This document shows, piece by piece, positions 1 to 6,571 of a stretch of 8,489 nt of DNA (the first letter of the stretch is position 1; each line of letters opens with the position of its first letter). Made by a program: the position numbers and the translations under genes. The DNA lies in assembly GCA_023253415.1 (NCBI GenBank), contig JALRGK010000082.1, forward strand, positions 1 to 8,489. The letters are read 5' to 3'. The notes below the pieces were generated by a model. That model worked only from the letters and a program-made list of their open reading frames with translations. It was not told the origin of the DNA and did not search any database. The DNA comes from Rhodocyclaceae bacterium. GTDB taxonomy: Bacteria; Pseudomonadota; Gammaproteobacteria; Burkholderiales; Rhodocyclaceae.

Positions 1-1
1 C

Positions 2-1024
2 GCTACCTTGCTGGCTGAAGGTTATGGCATCCGTATCTCGGGTGAAGACGTTGGTCGCGGTACGTTCTTTCACCGTCATGCCACCATTCACGATCAGAAT
101 CGCGAAAGCTGGGATAAGGGGAGCTATCAACCGCTGGCCCATCTGCAAACCGGCCAGGGGTCGTTCCAGTGTTACGAATCGGTGCTGTCCGAAGAGTCCG
201 TGCTGGCCTTCGAATACGGCTACGCCACGGCCGAACCGAATCAGCTCGTCATCTGGGAAGCGCAGTTCGGTGATTTCGTCAACGGCGCCCAGGTGGTCGT
301 TGACCAATTCATCGCTTCCGGTGAAACCAAGTGGAACCGGGGTTGTGGCCTCGTCATGCTGCTGCCGCACGGTTACGAAGGTCAGGGCCCGGAGCACTCA
401 TCGGCCCGCCCCGAACGCTTTATCCAGCTCTGCGCCGAAATGAATATGGAAGTCTGTGTCCCATCCAGCGCCAGCCAGATCTATCATGTGCTGCGTCGTC
501 AGATGGTTCGCAAGCAGCGTAAGCCGCTGGTCATCTTCTCGCCGAAGTCGCTACTCCGTAACAAGGATGCCAGCTGCTCGATGGACGATCTGGCCAAGGG
601 TGAATTCAAGCGGGTGATCGGTGAAATCGACGACCTGAATCCGGCCAAGGTGACCCGCATCATCCTGTGCACGGGCAAGGTCTACTACGAACTGCTCAAC
701 GCTCGCCGTGAACAGAAACTGGATCACATTGCCATCGTCCGCATTGAACAACTCTATCCATTCCCGGAAGAATCGTTCAAGGCAGAACTGGCGAAGTTCC
801 CAAAAGCCACTGAAATCGTCTGGTGTCAGGAAGAGCCGCGTAACCAGGGCTTCTGGTACTGGTTCGCATCGCGTCAGCACCTGGCCCGTTCGGTAGGTCC
901 AAAACAGAATCTGCTTCTCGTCTCGCGTCCGGCAGCAGCATCGCCGGCCGTTGGCTACCTGGCCAAACACAACGAGCAGCACAAGGCATTGATCGAGTCC
1001 GCAATGGGCAAGATCGAGTATTAA
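2..1024 (+). CDS. sucA: 2-oxoglutarate dehydrogenase E1 component, C-terminal part (5' end outside window)
   Basis: E1 decarboxylates 2-oxoglutarate using thiamine diphosphate and passes the succinyl group to the lipoyl arm of E2, in the cytosolic TCA-cycle complex. The open frame enters from the left edge at base 2 and gives about 340 residues ending in KIEY-TAA. The whole family protein is roughly 930-950 residues, so about the first 600 are missing. Landmarks strongly resembling E. coli SucA are SGEDVGRGTFFHRHA near the left edge, VLAFEYGYATAEP, IWEAQFGDFVNGAQVV, LLPHGYEGQGPEHSSARPER, SPKSLLRN, GKVYYELL, IVRIEQLYPFP and a C-terminal RPAAASPAVGY. The first part belongs to the transketolase-like pyrimidine-binding domain and the rest to the 2-oxoglutarate dehydrogenase C-terminal domain. 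The GEGPEHSSAR-type loop separates this from pyruvate dehydrogenase E1. sucB follows after 28 nt, so the two are almost certainly cotranscribed. The frame is intact throughout what is visible. Confidence 0.97.
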   Translation, partial: ATLLAEGYGIRISGEDVGRGTFFHRHATIHDQNRESWDKGSYQPLAHLQTGQGSFQCYESVLSEESVLAFEYGYATAEPNQLVIWEAQFGDFVNGAQVVVDQFIASGETKWNRGCGLVMLLPHGYEGQGPEHSSARPERFIQLCAEMNMEVCVPSSASQIYHVLRRQMVRKQRKPLVIFSPKSLLRNKDASCSMDDLAKGEFKRVIGEIDDLNPAKVTRIILCTGKVYYELLNARREQKLDHIAIVRIEQLYPFPEESFKAELAKFPKATEIVWCQEEPRNQGFWYWFASRQHLARSVGPKQNLLLVSRPAAASPAVGYLAKHNEQHKALIESAMGKIEY

Positions 1025-1052
1025 AAAACCATAAGAGTCCGTGGAGAGAACA

Positions 1053-2255
1053 ATGGCAATTATCGACGTCAAAGTCCCGCAACTGTCTGAATCGGTCGCC
1101 GAGGCCACCCTGGTTTCCTGGCACAAGAAAGAAGGCGAAGCCGTTTCCCGCGATGAGAACCTCATCGATATCGAAACTGACAAAGTGGTGCTGGAATTGC
1201 CAGCACCGGACGGTGGTGTGATCGTCAAGCTGATCAAGGGTGATGGTGATACCGTCGTCTCGGGTGAAGTCATCGCCCAGATCGACACCGCAGCTACGGC
1301 TTCGGCTCCGGCACCCGCCGCCGCGGCTGCCGCACCGGCACCAGCTCCAGCAGCTGCGCCCGCCGCTGCACCGGCTGCAGCGCCTGCCGCAGCAGCCGGT
1401 ACCGCTAGCCCCGCTGCCCGTAAGATCCTTGATGAGAAGGGTATTGCTGCGGCTGATGTTGCTGGTACAGGTCGTGGTGGCCGTGTTTCGAAGGAAGATG
1501 CCGTTGCTGCTCAGCCGAAGGCTGCCGTTGCAGCTGCTCCGATCGCTTTGGGTGATCGTGCGGAACAACGCGTCCCGATGTCGCGTCTGCGCGCTCGTAT
1601 TGCAGAGCGTCTGATCCAGTCGAAGAACGAAAACGCCATCCTGACCACGTTCAATGAAGTCAACATGGGCCCGGTCATGGCGCTGCGTAAGCAATATGCC
1701 GAGAAGTTCGAGAAGCAGCATGGCGTTCGCCTGGGCTTCATGGGCTTCTTTGTCAAGGCCGCCTGTGCCGCCCTGCAGAAGTTCCCCATCCTCAACGCTT
1801 CGGTCGATGGTAACGACATCGTTTACCATGGTTACATCGACATCGGTATCGCTGTCGGTTCGCCGCGTGGTCTGGTCGTGCCGATCATCCGTAACGCCGA
1901 CCAGTTGAGCATCGCCGAGATCGAAATGAAGATTGCCGAGTTCGGTGCCAAGGCCAAGGACGGCAAGCTCTCGATGGAAGAACTGTCGGGTGGTACCTTC
2001 TCGATCTCTAACGGTGGTGTGTTCGGTTCAATGCTGTCGACGCCGATTATCAACCCGCCGCAGTCGGCTATCCTGGGTATCCACGCCACGAAGGATCGTG
2101 CTGTGGTCGAAAATGGTCAGGTTGTGATCCGTCCGATCAACTACCTTGCCATGTCGTATGACCACCGCATCATCGACGGCCGTGAAGCAGTTCTGGGTCT
2201 GGTCACGATGAAGGAAGCGCTGGAAGATCCAGCTCGCCTCCTGCTCGGCGTCTAA
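1053..2255 (+). CDS. sucB: Dihydrolipoyl succinyltransferase, E2 of the 2-oxoglutarate dehydrogenase complex
   Basis: E2 (also called odhB) is the core of the complex. Its swinging lipoyl arm takes succinyl from E1 and transfers it to CoA. With the ATG at 1053 the protein has 400 residues, normal for the family. Domains in order: one lipoyl domain (about 1-78) with lipoylation Lys44 in IETDKVVLEL; a long Ala/Pro linker (about 80-120); a peripheral-subunit-binding domain (about 122-160, SPAARKILDEKG and GTGRGGRVSKED); and a catalytic acyltransferase domain to the C-terminus. The latter has the active-site signature DHRIIDG, with His371 and Asp375. A GTG at 1041 is in frame, but 1053 is preferred because GGAGAG (1043-1048) sits at Shine-Dalgarno distance from it and MAIIDVKVP matches typical E2 N-termini. 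The single lipoyl domain and overall length fit a succinyl- rather than an acetyltransferase. lpdA follows after 15 nt. Confidence 0.97.
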   Translation: MAIIDVKVPQLSESVAEATLVSWHKKEGEAVSRDENLIDIETDKVVLELPAPDGGVIVKLIKGDGDTVVSGEVIAQIDTAATASAPAPAAAAAAPAPAPAAAPAAAPAAAPAAAAGTASPAARKILDEKGIAAADVAGTGRGGRVSKEDAVAAQPKAAVAAAPIALGDRAEQRVPMSRLRARIAERLIQSKNENAILTTFNEVNMGPVMALRKQYAEKFEKQHGVRLGFMGFFVKAACAALQKFPILNASVDGNDIVYHGYIDIGIAVGSPRGLVVPIIRNADQLSIAEIEMKIAEFGAKAKDGKLSMEELSGGTFSISNGGVFGSMLSTPIINPPQSAILGIHATKDRAVVENGQVVIRPINYLAMSYDHRIIDGREAVLGLVTMKEALEDPARLLLGV

Positions 2256-2270
2256 GAAAGGAACATCACG

Positions 2271-3695
2271 ATGTCTCAGCAATTTGACGTACTCGTGATC
2301 GGTGGCGGTCCTGGCGGCTACGTGGCAGCCATCCGCGCCGCGCAGCTCGGCTTCAAAGTCGCCTGCTGCGAATCGAATCCGTATGCCGACCCGAAGGGTC
2401 AGCCACGTTTGGGTGGTACTTGCCTGAACGTTGGTTGTATCCCATCGAAGGCACTGCTGCATACCTCGCATATGTTCGAGGAAGCCGGTCACGCCTTTGC
2501 CGATCAGGGTATTACCGTGGGCGCACCGAAGATTGACGTTGCCAAGATGCTGGCCCGCAAGGCTACCATTGTCACGCAGCTGACTCAGGGCATTGCTGGC
2601 CTGTTCAAAAAGAACAAGGTCACGTTCCTGGCAGGTCACGGTAGCTTCGTTGGTCAGGGTGCTGCCGGCTGGCAGGTTCAAGTCGGTAAGGAAACGGTGG
2701 AGGCCAAACAGGTCATCATCGCCACCGGCTCGACCGCCCGTCATCTGCCTGGTGTGCCGGTTTGTAACGAAATCGTTTGCGACAACATCGGCGCCCTCGA
2801 AATCGGTGTCGTACCGAAGAAACTGGCTGTCATTGGTGCTGGCGTCATCGGTCTGGAAATGGGTAGCGTCTGGCGTCGTCTGGGTGCCGAAGTGACTGTC
2901 CTCGAAGCCATGCCGGATTTCTTGGCAGCGGCCGACCAGGATATCGCCAAAGAAGCTCAGAAGATCTTCACGAAGCAAGGCCTGTCCTTCAACTTCGGCG
3001 TCAAGATCGGCGATATCAAGAAGACCGCCAAGGGCGTGTCGATCAACTACACCGACAAGGATGGTAAGGCTCAGAAGCTGGATGCCGACCGACTCGTCGT
3101 ATCGATTGGTCGTATTCCCAATACGCAAGGTCTGGGTGCCGACAAGGTCGGTCTCAAGCTGAACGAGCGTGGTATGGTTGAGGTCGATGGTCACTGCAAG
3201 ACCAATCTGCCAGGCGTCTGGGCAATCGGCGATGTCGTGCGTGGCCCGATGCTGGCCCACAAAGCCATGGAAGAGGGTGTTGCCGTTGCTGAACTGATGG
3301 CTGGTCAAGCAGGGCATATCAGCTTCGACTTCATCCCCTGGGTCATCTACACCGATCCGGAAATTGCCTGGGTGGGTAAGACCGAACAACAGCTCAAGGC
3401 GGAAGGCGTTGCCTATAAGGCTGGCAAGATCCCGTTCCTGGCCAACGGCCGCGCGCTGGGTGCCGGTAATGCCCAGGGCTTCGTTAAGATGCTGGCGGAT
3501 GCCAAGACGGATCGCATCCTCGGTGTGCACATCATTGGTCCGAACGCTTCGGAGCTGATTGGTGAGTGCGTGGTGGCGATGGAGTTCGGCGCTGCGAGCG
3601 AAGACCTGGCCCGTATCTGCCACGGTCACCCGACCCTGTCGGAAGTGGTGCACGAAGCCGCGTTGGCCTGCGATAAACGCCCGCTGCACTTCTAA
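2271..3695 (+). CDS. lpdA: Dihydrolipoamide dehydrogenase, E3
   Basis: E3 (also called odhL) is a flavoprotein that reoxidises the dihydrolipoyl arm of E2 and passes electrons through a disulfide and FAD to NAD+. The ORF encodes 474 residues, the usual length for E3 without a fused lipoyl domain. Visible motifs are the N-terminal FAD-binding GGGPGGY (11-17); the redox-active disulfide in GGTCLNVGC (Cys51 and Cys56) followed by IPSKALLH; the second dinucleotide fold VIGAGVIGLEMGSVW; the FAD-contacting AIGDVVRGPMLAHKA; and the dimer-interface HGHPTLSE near the C-terminus, with the probable catalytic His453 and its Glu458 partner. AAAGGAA (2257-2263) is a good ribosome binding site 7 nt before the ATG. 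Its position as third gene after sucA-sucB marks it as the E3 of this complex, though E3 may also serve pyruvate dehydrogenase. The operon appears to end at the hairpin 13 nt past the stop. Confidence 0.97.
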   Translation: MSQQFDVLVIGGGPGGYVAAIRAAQLGFKVACCESNPYADPKGQPRLGGTCLNVGCIPSKALLHTSHMFEEAGHAFADQGITVGAPKIDVAKMLARKATIVTQLTQGIAGLFKKNKVTFLAGHGSFVGQGAAGWQVQVGKETVEAKQVIIATGSTARHLPGVPVCNEIVCDNIGALEIGVVPKKLAVIGAGVIGLEMGSVWRRLGAEVTVLEAMPDFLAAADQDIAKEAQKIFTKQGLSFNFGVKIGDIKKTAKGVSINYTDKDGKAQKLDADRLVVSIGRIPNTQGLGADKVGLKLNERGMVEVDGHCKTNLPGVWAIGDVVRGPMLAHKAMEEGVAVAELMAGQAGHISFDFIPWVIYTDPEIAWVGKTEQQLKAEGVAYKAGKIPFLANGRALGAGNAQGFVKMLADAKTDRILGVHIIGPNASELIGECVVAMEFGAASEDLARICHGHPTLSEVVHEAALACDKRPLHF

Positions 3696-3707
3696 GCGTT
3701 ACTCGTA

Positions 3708-3747
3708 CCAACAAAAAACGGAACCTTCGGGTTCCGTTTTTTGTTGG
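3708..3747. terminator. Bidirectional intrinsic terminator shared by lpdA and corA
   Basis: There is a perfect 18-bp inverted repeat, arms 3708-3725 and 3730-3747, with a TTCG loop closed by C-G, the very stable UUCG tetraloop type. The arms carry A6 at the outer left and T6 at 3737-3742, so transcripts from either strand read a GC-containing inner stem followed by a U run. It lies 13 nt after the lpdA stop and 54 nt after the corA stop on the other strand. It therefore should end both convergent transcripts. Function is inferred from structure and position. Confidence 0.93.
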
Positions 3748-3768
3748 AGCCGCCGGCTTGGTATAGAT

Positions 3769-3790
3769 GACGGTTGCCGGACGGTTGCCG
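3769..3790. repeat. Exact 11-bp tandem duplication (GACGGTTGCCG x2)
   Basis: GACGGTTGCCG at 3769-3779 is repeated without interruption at 3780-3790. It lies in the short non-coding gap between the shared terminator and the corA stop codon. It is most simply a slippage or short duplication event in the corA 3' untranslated region. No function is evident. Confidence 0.85.
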
Positions 3791-3801
3791 TATGGTCGGC
3801 G

Positions 3802-4767
3802 TTATTTCTTGAGCCAGCCCTTCTTATGGAAGTACCAGAAGGGCACCGTGATCGAAATAGCCATCAGGGTGAGAGAGAATGGGTAGCCATACTCCCAATC
3901 CAGTTCCGGAAGGAAGCGGAAATTCATGCCATAGATACTTGCGATCAGCGTTGGCGGCAGCATCGCAACTGACGCCACCGAGAAGATCTTGATAATCCGG
4001 TTTTGATTGATGTTGATGAAACCAACGGTCGCATCCATTAAGAAGTTCAGTTTGTCGAACACAAAACCTGTGTGGCCATCGAGTGAGTCGATATCGCGAA
4101 GAATCTGACGGCCTTCATCATTCTGCTGTTCATTCAGTAGCTTCACGCGCATGAGAAAAGAGACGGCGCGGCGGGTATCCATCAGGTTACGGCGGATACG
4201 GCCGTTCAAATCTTCTTCGACGGCTATGCCTGACAGGACGATACCAGCAGCGTCATCCGACATCTCGCTACCCAGTACCTGTTTGCTGAATTTGTCGAGT
4301 CGATCATAAATGCCCTCGATAATATCGGCCGAGTACTCCACATCAATGTCGAGCAGTTGCAGCAATACGTCCTTTTCATCGCTCACGTAATAAGGTTGGC
4401 GACGTGCCCGAAGACGCAGTAAACGGAACTGCGCCATTTCGTCTCGACGGATGCTGAAGAGCATCCCGGCCTTAAGGATGAAGGCCACACGCATGGTGTC
4501 ACTGTCTTCATCGGAATGCTGGAAGAAGTCGGAACGGATATGCAGCTCACCATTTTCTTCTTCGAAGAAACGGGCAGAAGCCTCAATGTCACCGACTTCA
4601 TCCTCTTCAGGCAGATCAATCTGAAAGGTCGTTTTTGCCCAGTCACGCTCCTCCTCAGTCGGGGATTCGAAGTCGACCCAGACAGGATGGCAATGCTGCA
4701 GATCTTCCAGTGACTCGACTGTCACTTGCTGCAAGCGGCCGTGGTTGAGCTCAAAAGCGGTAATCAT
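3802..4767 (-). CDS. corA: CorA-type magnesium/divalent cation transport protein
   Basis: CorA proteins are homopentameric inner-membrane channels that admit Mg2+, and often Co2+ or Ni2+. With the ATG at 4767 the product has 321 residues, close to E. coli CorA (316). A large acidic cytoplasmic domain occupies about residues 1-255. Two membrane segments close to the C-terminus follow (about 258-279 and 296-313). The signature YGMNF (GMN at 280-282) is at the end of the first, followed by a periplasmic loop LPELDWEYGYP like that of E. coli, and the protein ends in a Lys-rich cytoplasmic tail, KKGWLKK. An in-frame TTG at 4785 would add six residues, but ATG gives the family-like MITAFEL. No Shine-Dalgarno precedes either start. 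A -10-like TATAGT only 7 nt before the ATG suggests its own promoter and possibly a leaderless mRNA. The gene ends toward lpdA and shares its terminator. It is clearly in the CorA family; the exact ion preference cannot be read from the sequence. Confidence 0.94.
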   Translation of the reverse strand: MITAFELNHGRLQQVTVESLEDLQHCHPVWVDFESPTEEERDWAKTTFQIDLPEEDEVGDIEASARFFEEENGELHIRSDFFQHSDEDSDTMRVAFILKAGMLFSIRRDEMAQFRLLRLRARRQPYYVSDEKDVLLQLLDIDVEYSADIIEGIYDRLDKFSKQVLGSEMSDDAAGIVLSGIAVEEDLNGRIRRNLMDTRRAVSFLMRVKLLNEQQNDEGRQILRDIDSLDGHTGFVFDKLNFLMDATVGFININQNRIIKIFSVASVAMLPPTLIASIYGMNFRFLPELDWEYGYPFSLTLMAISITVPFWYFHKKGWLKK

Positions 4768-4774
4768 GGCGCGA

Positions 4775-4803
4775 ACTATATCCAACTACACGTCATCGGT
4801 AAA
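4775..4803 (-). promoter_or_regulatory. Candidate sigma70-type promoter of corA, placing the transcript start at the ATG
   Basis: On the minus strand TTTACC (4803-4798, 4 of 6 matches to TTGACA) and TATAGT (4780-4775, 5 of 6 matches to TATAAT) are separated by 17 nt. Only 7 nt (TCGCGCC) lie between the -10 hexamer and the corA ATG at 4767. The expected transcript start therefore falls on or within a base or two of the start codon. No Shine-Dalgarno is seen there. Promoter identity is inferred from matches by eye. Confidence 0.5.
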
Positions 4804-4830
4804 GCAAAAACCCGGATAAATACTGTCATA

Positions 4831-6012
4831 TCAGGGAGATGACGCATTTTTTTCTGCTGGCGGCAACTTCTCTGCCGCCAGATCGGGTGCGTTCTTGAGG
4901 TTCGGTGTTAGTGGAAGGCCTGCCCGTTGCTTGGCCCGAATTTCCTTAACAGTTTCTTCAAGCGCAACAAACCGCTCCGGCGTTGCCGGGTGTGTCGACA
5001 TATGGCTGCTCTGAATGGCGCCTGGCGAGAGAGTCGCCATTCGGCGCCAGAACTGGGGTGCCTCTTCGATATTGCCGCCTGCCTGCGCCAGAATATAAAG
5101 GCCGACATAATCGGCTTCGGCTTCGAAGTCCTGGGAGTAAGCGTTACCGCCCAGGCTGCCGAATAACCCCTGAGTGGGGATCTTCAAAAAAATCTGAGCC
5201 GCGATGTCCAGAATGCTCCCTAGCGCATAGTTCGTCATTTTAGAGCGCATGTGACTCATGCTGTTATGGGCAATTTCGTGGGAAATGACCAGGCCGAGTT
5301 CCGTATCGCTGGTGGCAAAGCGCATCATGCCACGCTGCACGATCACCTGTTTACCATCGGCGTAGGCGTTGACCTCGTCACCGTTGCCTAGAACGACCGG
5401 GTAGCTGCATGCACGATCTGGTTTGAGCAACAGACTCTGTCCAAGACCCTGGCCCTGTTGTGCCTGCGTCTTTGCCGGCACCTTCCGCAGCACATCGAGT
5501 CGAACGGGTTGCCCGTTACTGGTTTGCTTCTGGATCTCATTGAGCGCTTGTTTAAGTGACTCTGCTCCTGTGCCTGAAGGTGACCACATACCAATCTGGC
5601 TGATGACGTCACCTGCCCGGATGCCCGCTTTGTCAGCAGCTGATCCGGAAACGACATAGACCACCTGAACAGCATCCGTCAATTGATAGTCGGTTTCGGC
5701 CGTTTCCTTGAACTGCTCACCCAGCAGAGTAGTGCTGTTGGCCAAGGCCATCCCAGTCGTGTAGCGGATATCGTCGCCACAGAGATCAGAGCCTTTGGTC
5801 AGCAAAGGATAGCTCACCCGTAGTAGCCGCTTTTGATCCTCCAGGTAAGCCTGCAAGGCGACCTGTCGTTGTTTGCGAGCCTCTGTTTCTGCAGCAACGC
5901 TATTAACTTTGACGCGTTGGGTCGTCGGGGCGCAAGCCGTGAGCAGGCTCAGGCTGCATAAAAGAACGCCCGCGACCAGCAGATACTGGTTGCGGGCGCG
6001 TGGGCGCATCAT
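4831..6012 (-). CDS. M48-family zinc metalloprotease with PDZ domain, predicted lipoprotein
   Basis: This is a predicted envelope protease, probably in protein quality control. With the ATG at 6012 it has 393 residues. The N-terminus MMRPRAR, a hydrophobic stretch, then lipobox LTAC (Cys27) followed by Ala-Pro predict a lipoprotein signal, and the lack of Asp at +2 favours the outer membrane. A PDZ domain follows at about 113-178 (VVYVVSGSAADKAGIRAGDVISQIG core, partly overlapping a variable Gln-rich region). The peptidase domain has the zinc motif HEIAH at 245-249, the third-ligand region FEAEADYVG (probable Glu297) and the STHPATPER motif (His341) seen in BepA/LoiP-type M48 enzymes. The C-terminal tail is Pro/Ala/Lys-rich. 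An ATG at 6072 would add 20 residues lying inside dps and push the signal inward, so it is less likely. No SD precedes 6012; the start is 16 nt past the dps stop, suggesting coupling. Family is secure; substrate and exact orthology are not. Confidence 0.9.
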   Translation of the reverse strand: MMRPRARNQYLLVAGVLLCSLSLLTACAPTTQRVKVNSVAAETEARKQRQVALQAYLEDQKRLLRVSYPLLTKGSDLCGDDIRYTTGMALANSTTLLGEQFKETAETDYQLTDAVQVVYVVSGSAADKAGIRAGDVISQIGMWSPSGTGAESLKQALNEIQKQTSNGQPVRLDVLRKVPAKTQAQQGQGLGQSLLLKPDRACSYPVVLGNGDEVNAYADGKQVIVQRGMMRFATSDTELGLVISHEIAHNSMSHMRSKMTNYALGSILDIAAQIFLKIPTQGLFGSLGGNAYSQDFEAEADYVGLYILAQAGGNIEEAPQFWRRMATLSPGAIQSSHMSTHPATPERFVALEETVKEIRAKQRAGLPLTPNLKNAPDLAAEKLPPAEKNASSP

Positions 6013-6028
6013 CTGCGGTCGGTTCAGC

Positions 6029-6499
6029 TTATTGCTCCAATAGACTGCGCAGCATCCACGCTGTTTTTTCATGGATCTGAATACGCTGTGTCAGCAGATC
6101 GGCCGTTGCCTCATCGCCGGCTTTATCCACCAGTGGGAATAGCGCACGTGCTGTACGAACGGCGGCCTCATTGCCGGCGACGAGTTCCTTGATCATGTCG
6201 AGGGCTTTGGGTACGCCCTTACATTCTTTAATGGAGGTCAGTTTGGCAAAGTCGGCATAGGTGCCCGGTGCAGGAAATCCTAGCGCACGAATTCGCTCGG
6301 CAATCGCGTCAGACGCCAGCCAGAGTTCGTTGTACTGGGTTTCAAACATCAGATGCAACGTCTGGAACATGGGGCCGGTGACGTTCCAGTGAAAATAATG
6401 CGTTTTTAAGTACAGCGTAAAGTTGTCTGCTGCAAAGTTGCTGAGACCCGCAGCAATGGCTTTACGCTCTTTTTCTGGAATTCCGATATCAATCTTCAT
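6029..6499 (-). CDS. dps: Dps-family (ferritin-like) iron storage and DNA protection protein
   Basis: Dps proteins form 12-subunit shells that oxidise Fe2+ with H2O2 and store it, protecting DNA during oxidative stress or starvation. The product has 156 residues, a typical length. The inter-subunit ferroxidase ligands line up with E. coli Dps spacing: His37 in HYFHWNVTGP, His49, Asp64 and Glu68 in the stretch ending SDAIAERI. LGFPAPGTY and a C-terminal four-helix segment follow. The N-terminus is short, without the Lys-rich DNA-binding extension of E. coli Dps, so DNA binding is uncertain; the protein may act chiefly in iron and peroxide handling. The start at 6499 is fixed by a strong AAGGAGA (6512-6506) with 6-nt spacing; an upstream TTG at 6550 lies beyond the likely transcript start. 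It is the first gene of a probable unit with the downstream M48 protease. A promoter with a spacer dyad and a 5' hairpin precede it. Confidence 0.94.
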   Translation of the reverse strand: MKIDIGIPEKERKAIAAGLSNFAADNFTLYLKTHYFHWNVTGPMFQTLHLMFETQYNELWLASDAIAERIRALGFPAPGTYADFAKLTSIKECKGVPKALDMIKELVAGNEAAVRTARALFPLVDKAGDEATADLLTQRIQIHEKTAWMLRSLLEQ

Positions 6500-6505
6500 G
6501 AACCG

Positions 6506-6512
6506 TCTCCTT
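6506..6512 (-). promoter_or_regulatory. Strong Shine-Dalgarno of dps
   Basis: AAGGAGA on the minus strand lies 6 nt before the dps ATG at 6499 and decides the start over the in-frame upstream TTG at 6550. It is directly adjacent (2 nt) to the base of the hairpin at 6516-6533. Folding or unfolding of that hairpin could therefore affect ribosome access. Confidence 0.88.
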
Positions 6513-6515
6513 GGA

Positions 6516-6533
6516 AAGCAGGTGAATCTGCTT
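6516..6533 (-). promoter_or_regulatory. Predicted 5'-terminal hairpin of the dps mRNA
   Basis: AAGCAG and CTGCTT form a perfect 6-bp stem with a 6-nt loop (ATTCAC on the minus strand). If the CATAAT at 6545-6540 is the -10 element, transcription would start about at 6533, so the mRNA would begin exactly with this stem, 2 nt before the SD. A 5'-terminal stem of this sort is known to slow RNase E/RppH-dependent decay in other bacteria. That role here is inference. Confidence 0.5.
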
Positions 6534-6539
6534 GTTCCC

Positions 6540-6568
6540 ATTATGCGCAAAAAATGCGCGGGATGAAA
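6540..6568 (-). promoter_or_regulatory. Candidate dps promoter with inverted repeat in the spacer
   Basis: CATAAT (minus strand 6545-6540) matches the -10 consensus in 5 of 6 positions. No good -35 is seen 16-18 nt upstream; the best reading, TTTCAT or TTCATC, matches poorly, which would fit an activator-dependent or alternative-sigma promoter. Between them is the dyad GCGCA-N5-TGCGC (6545-6559) with a homopolymeric A/T core; its edge touches the -10 hexamer. This could be an operator or simply bent DNA. No convincing OxyR or Fur site was found. Confidence 0.45.
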
Positions 6569-6571
6569 TAG

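Noticed and set aside
777..1829. Minus-strand open frame of about 350 codons over the sucA/sucB junction
   Set aside because: Its middle is Gly/Cys/Arg/Ser repeats that are the reverse-complement reading of the sucB Ala/Pro linker, so it is a shadow.
2028..3689. Very long open frame (about 550 codons) on the minus strand across lpdA and the end of sucB
   Set aside because: It is exactly antisense to lpdA, which has every expected E3 motif. Open antisense frames are common opposite highly biased GC-rich genes, and the translation resembles no family and has no SD.
4768..4785. TTG at 4785 as corA start
   Set aside because: Adds six residues not typical of CorA, lacks an SD, and lies upstream of the predicted transcript start; the ATG at 4767 gives MITAFEL.
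4857..4881. Hairpin CTGGCGGCA-N7-TGCCGCCAG near the end of the M48 gene with a T run beside it
   Set aside because: The T7 run lies on the left of the stem on the plus strand, so in the minus-strand transcript the stem is followed by A residues and not U. It lies inside the coding region and does not qualify as a terminator in either direction.
6013..6072. ATG at 6072 as the start of the M48 protease
   Set aside because: It would lie within dps and place 20 extra residues before the Arg-rich signal-peptide start; the ATG at 6012 gives a normal lipoprotein signal.
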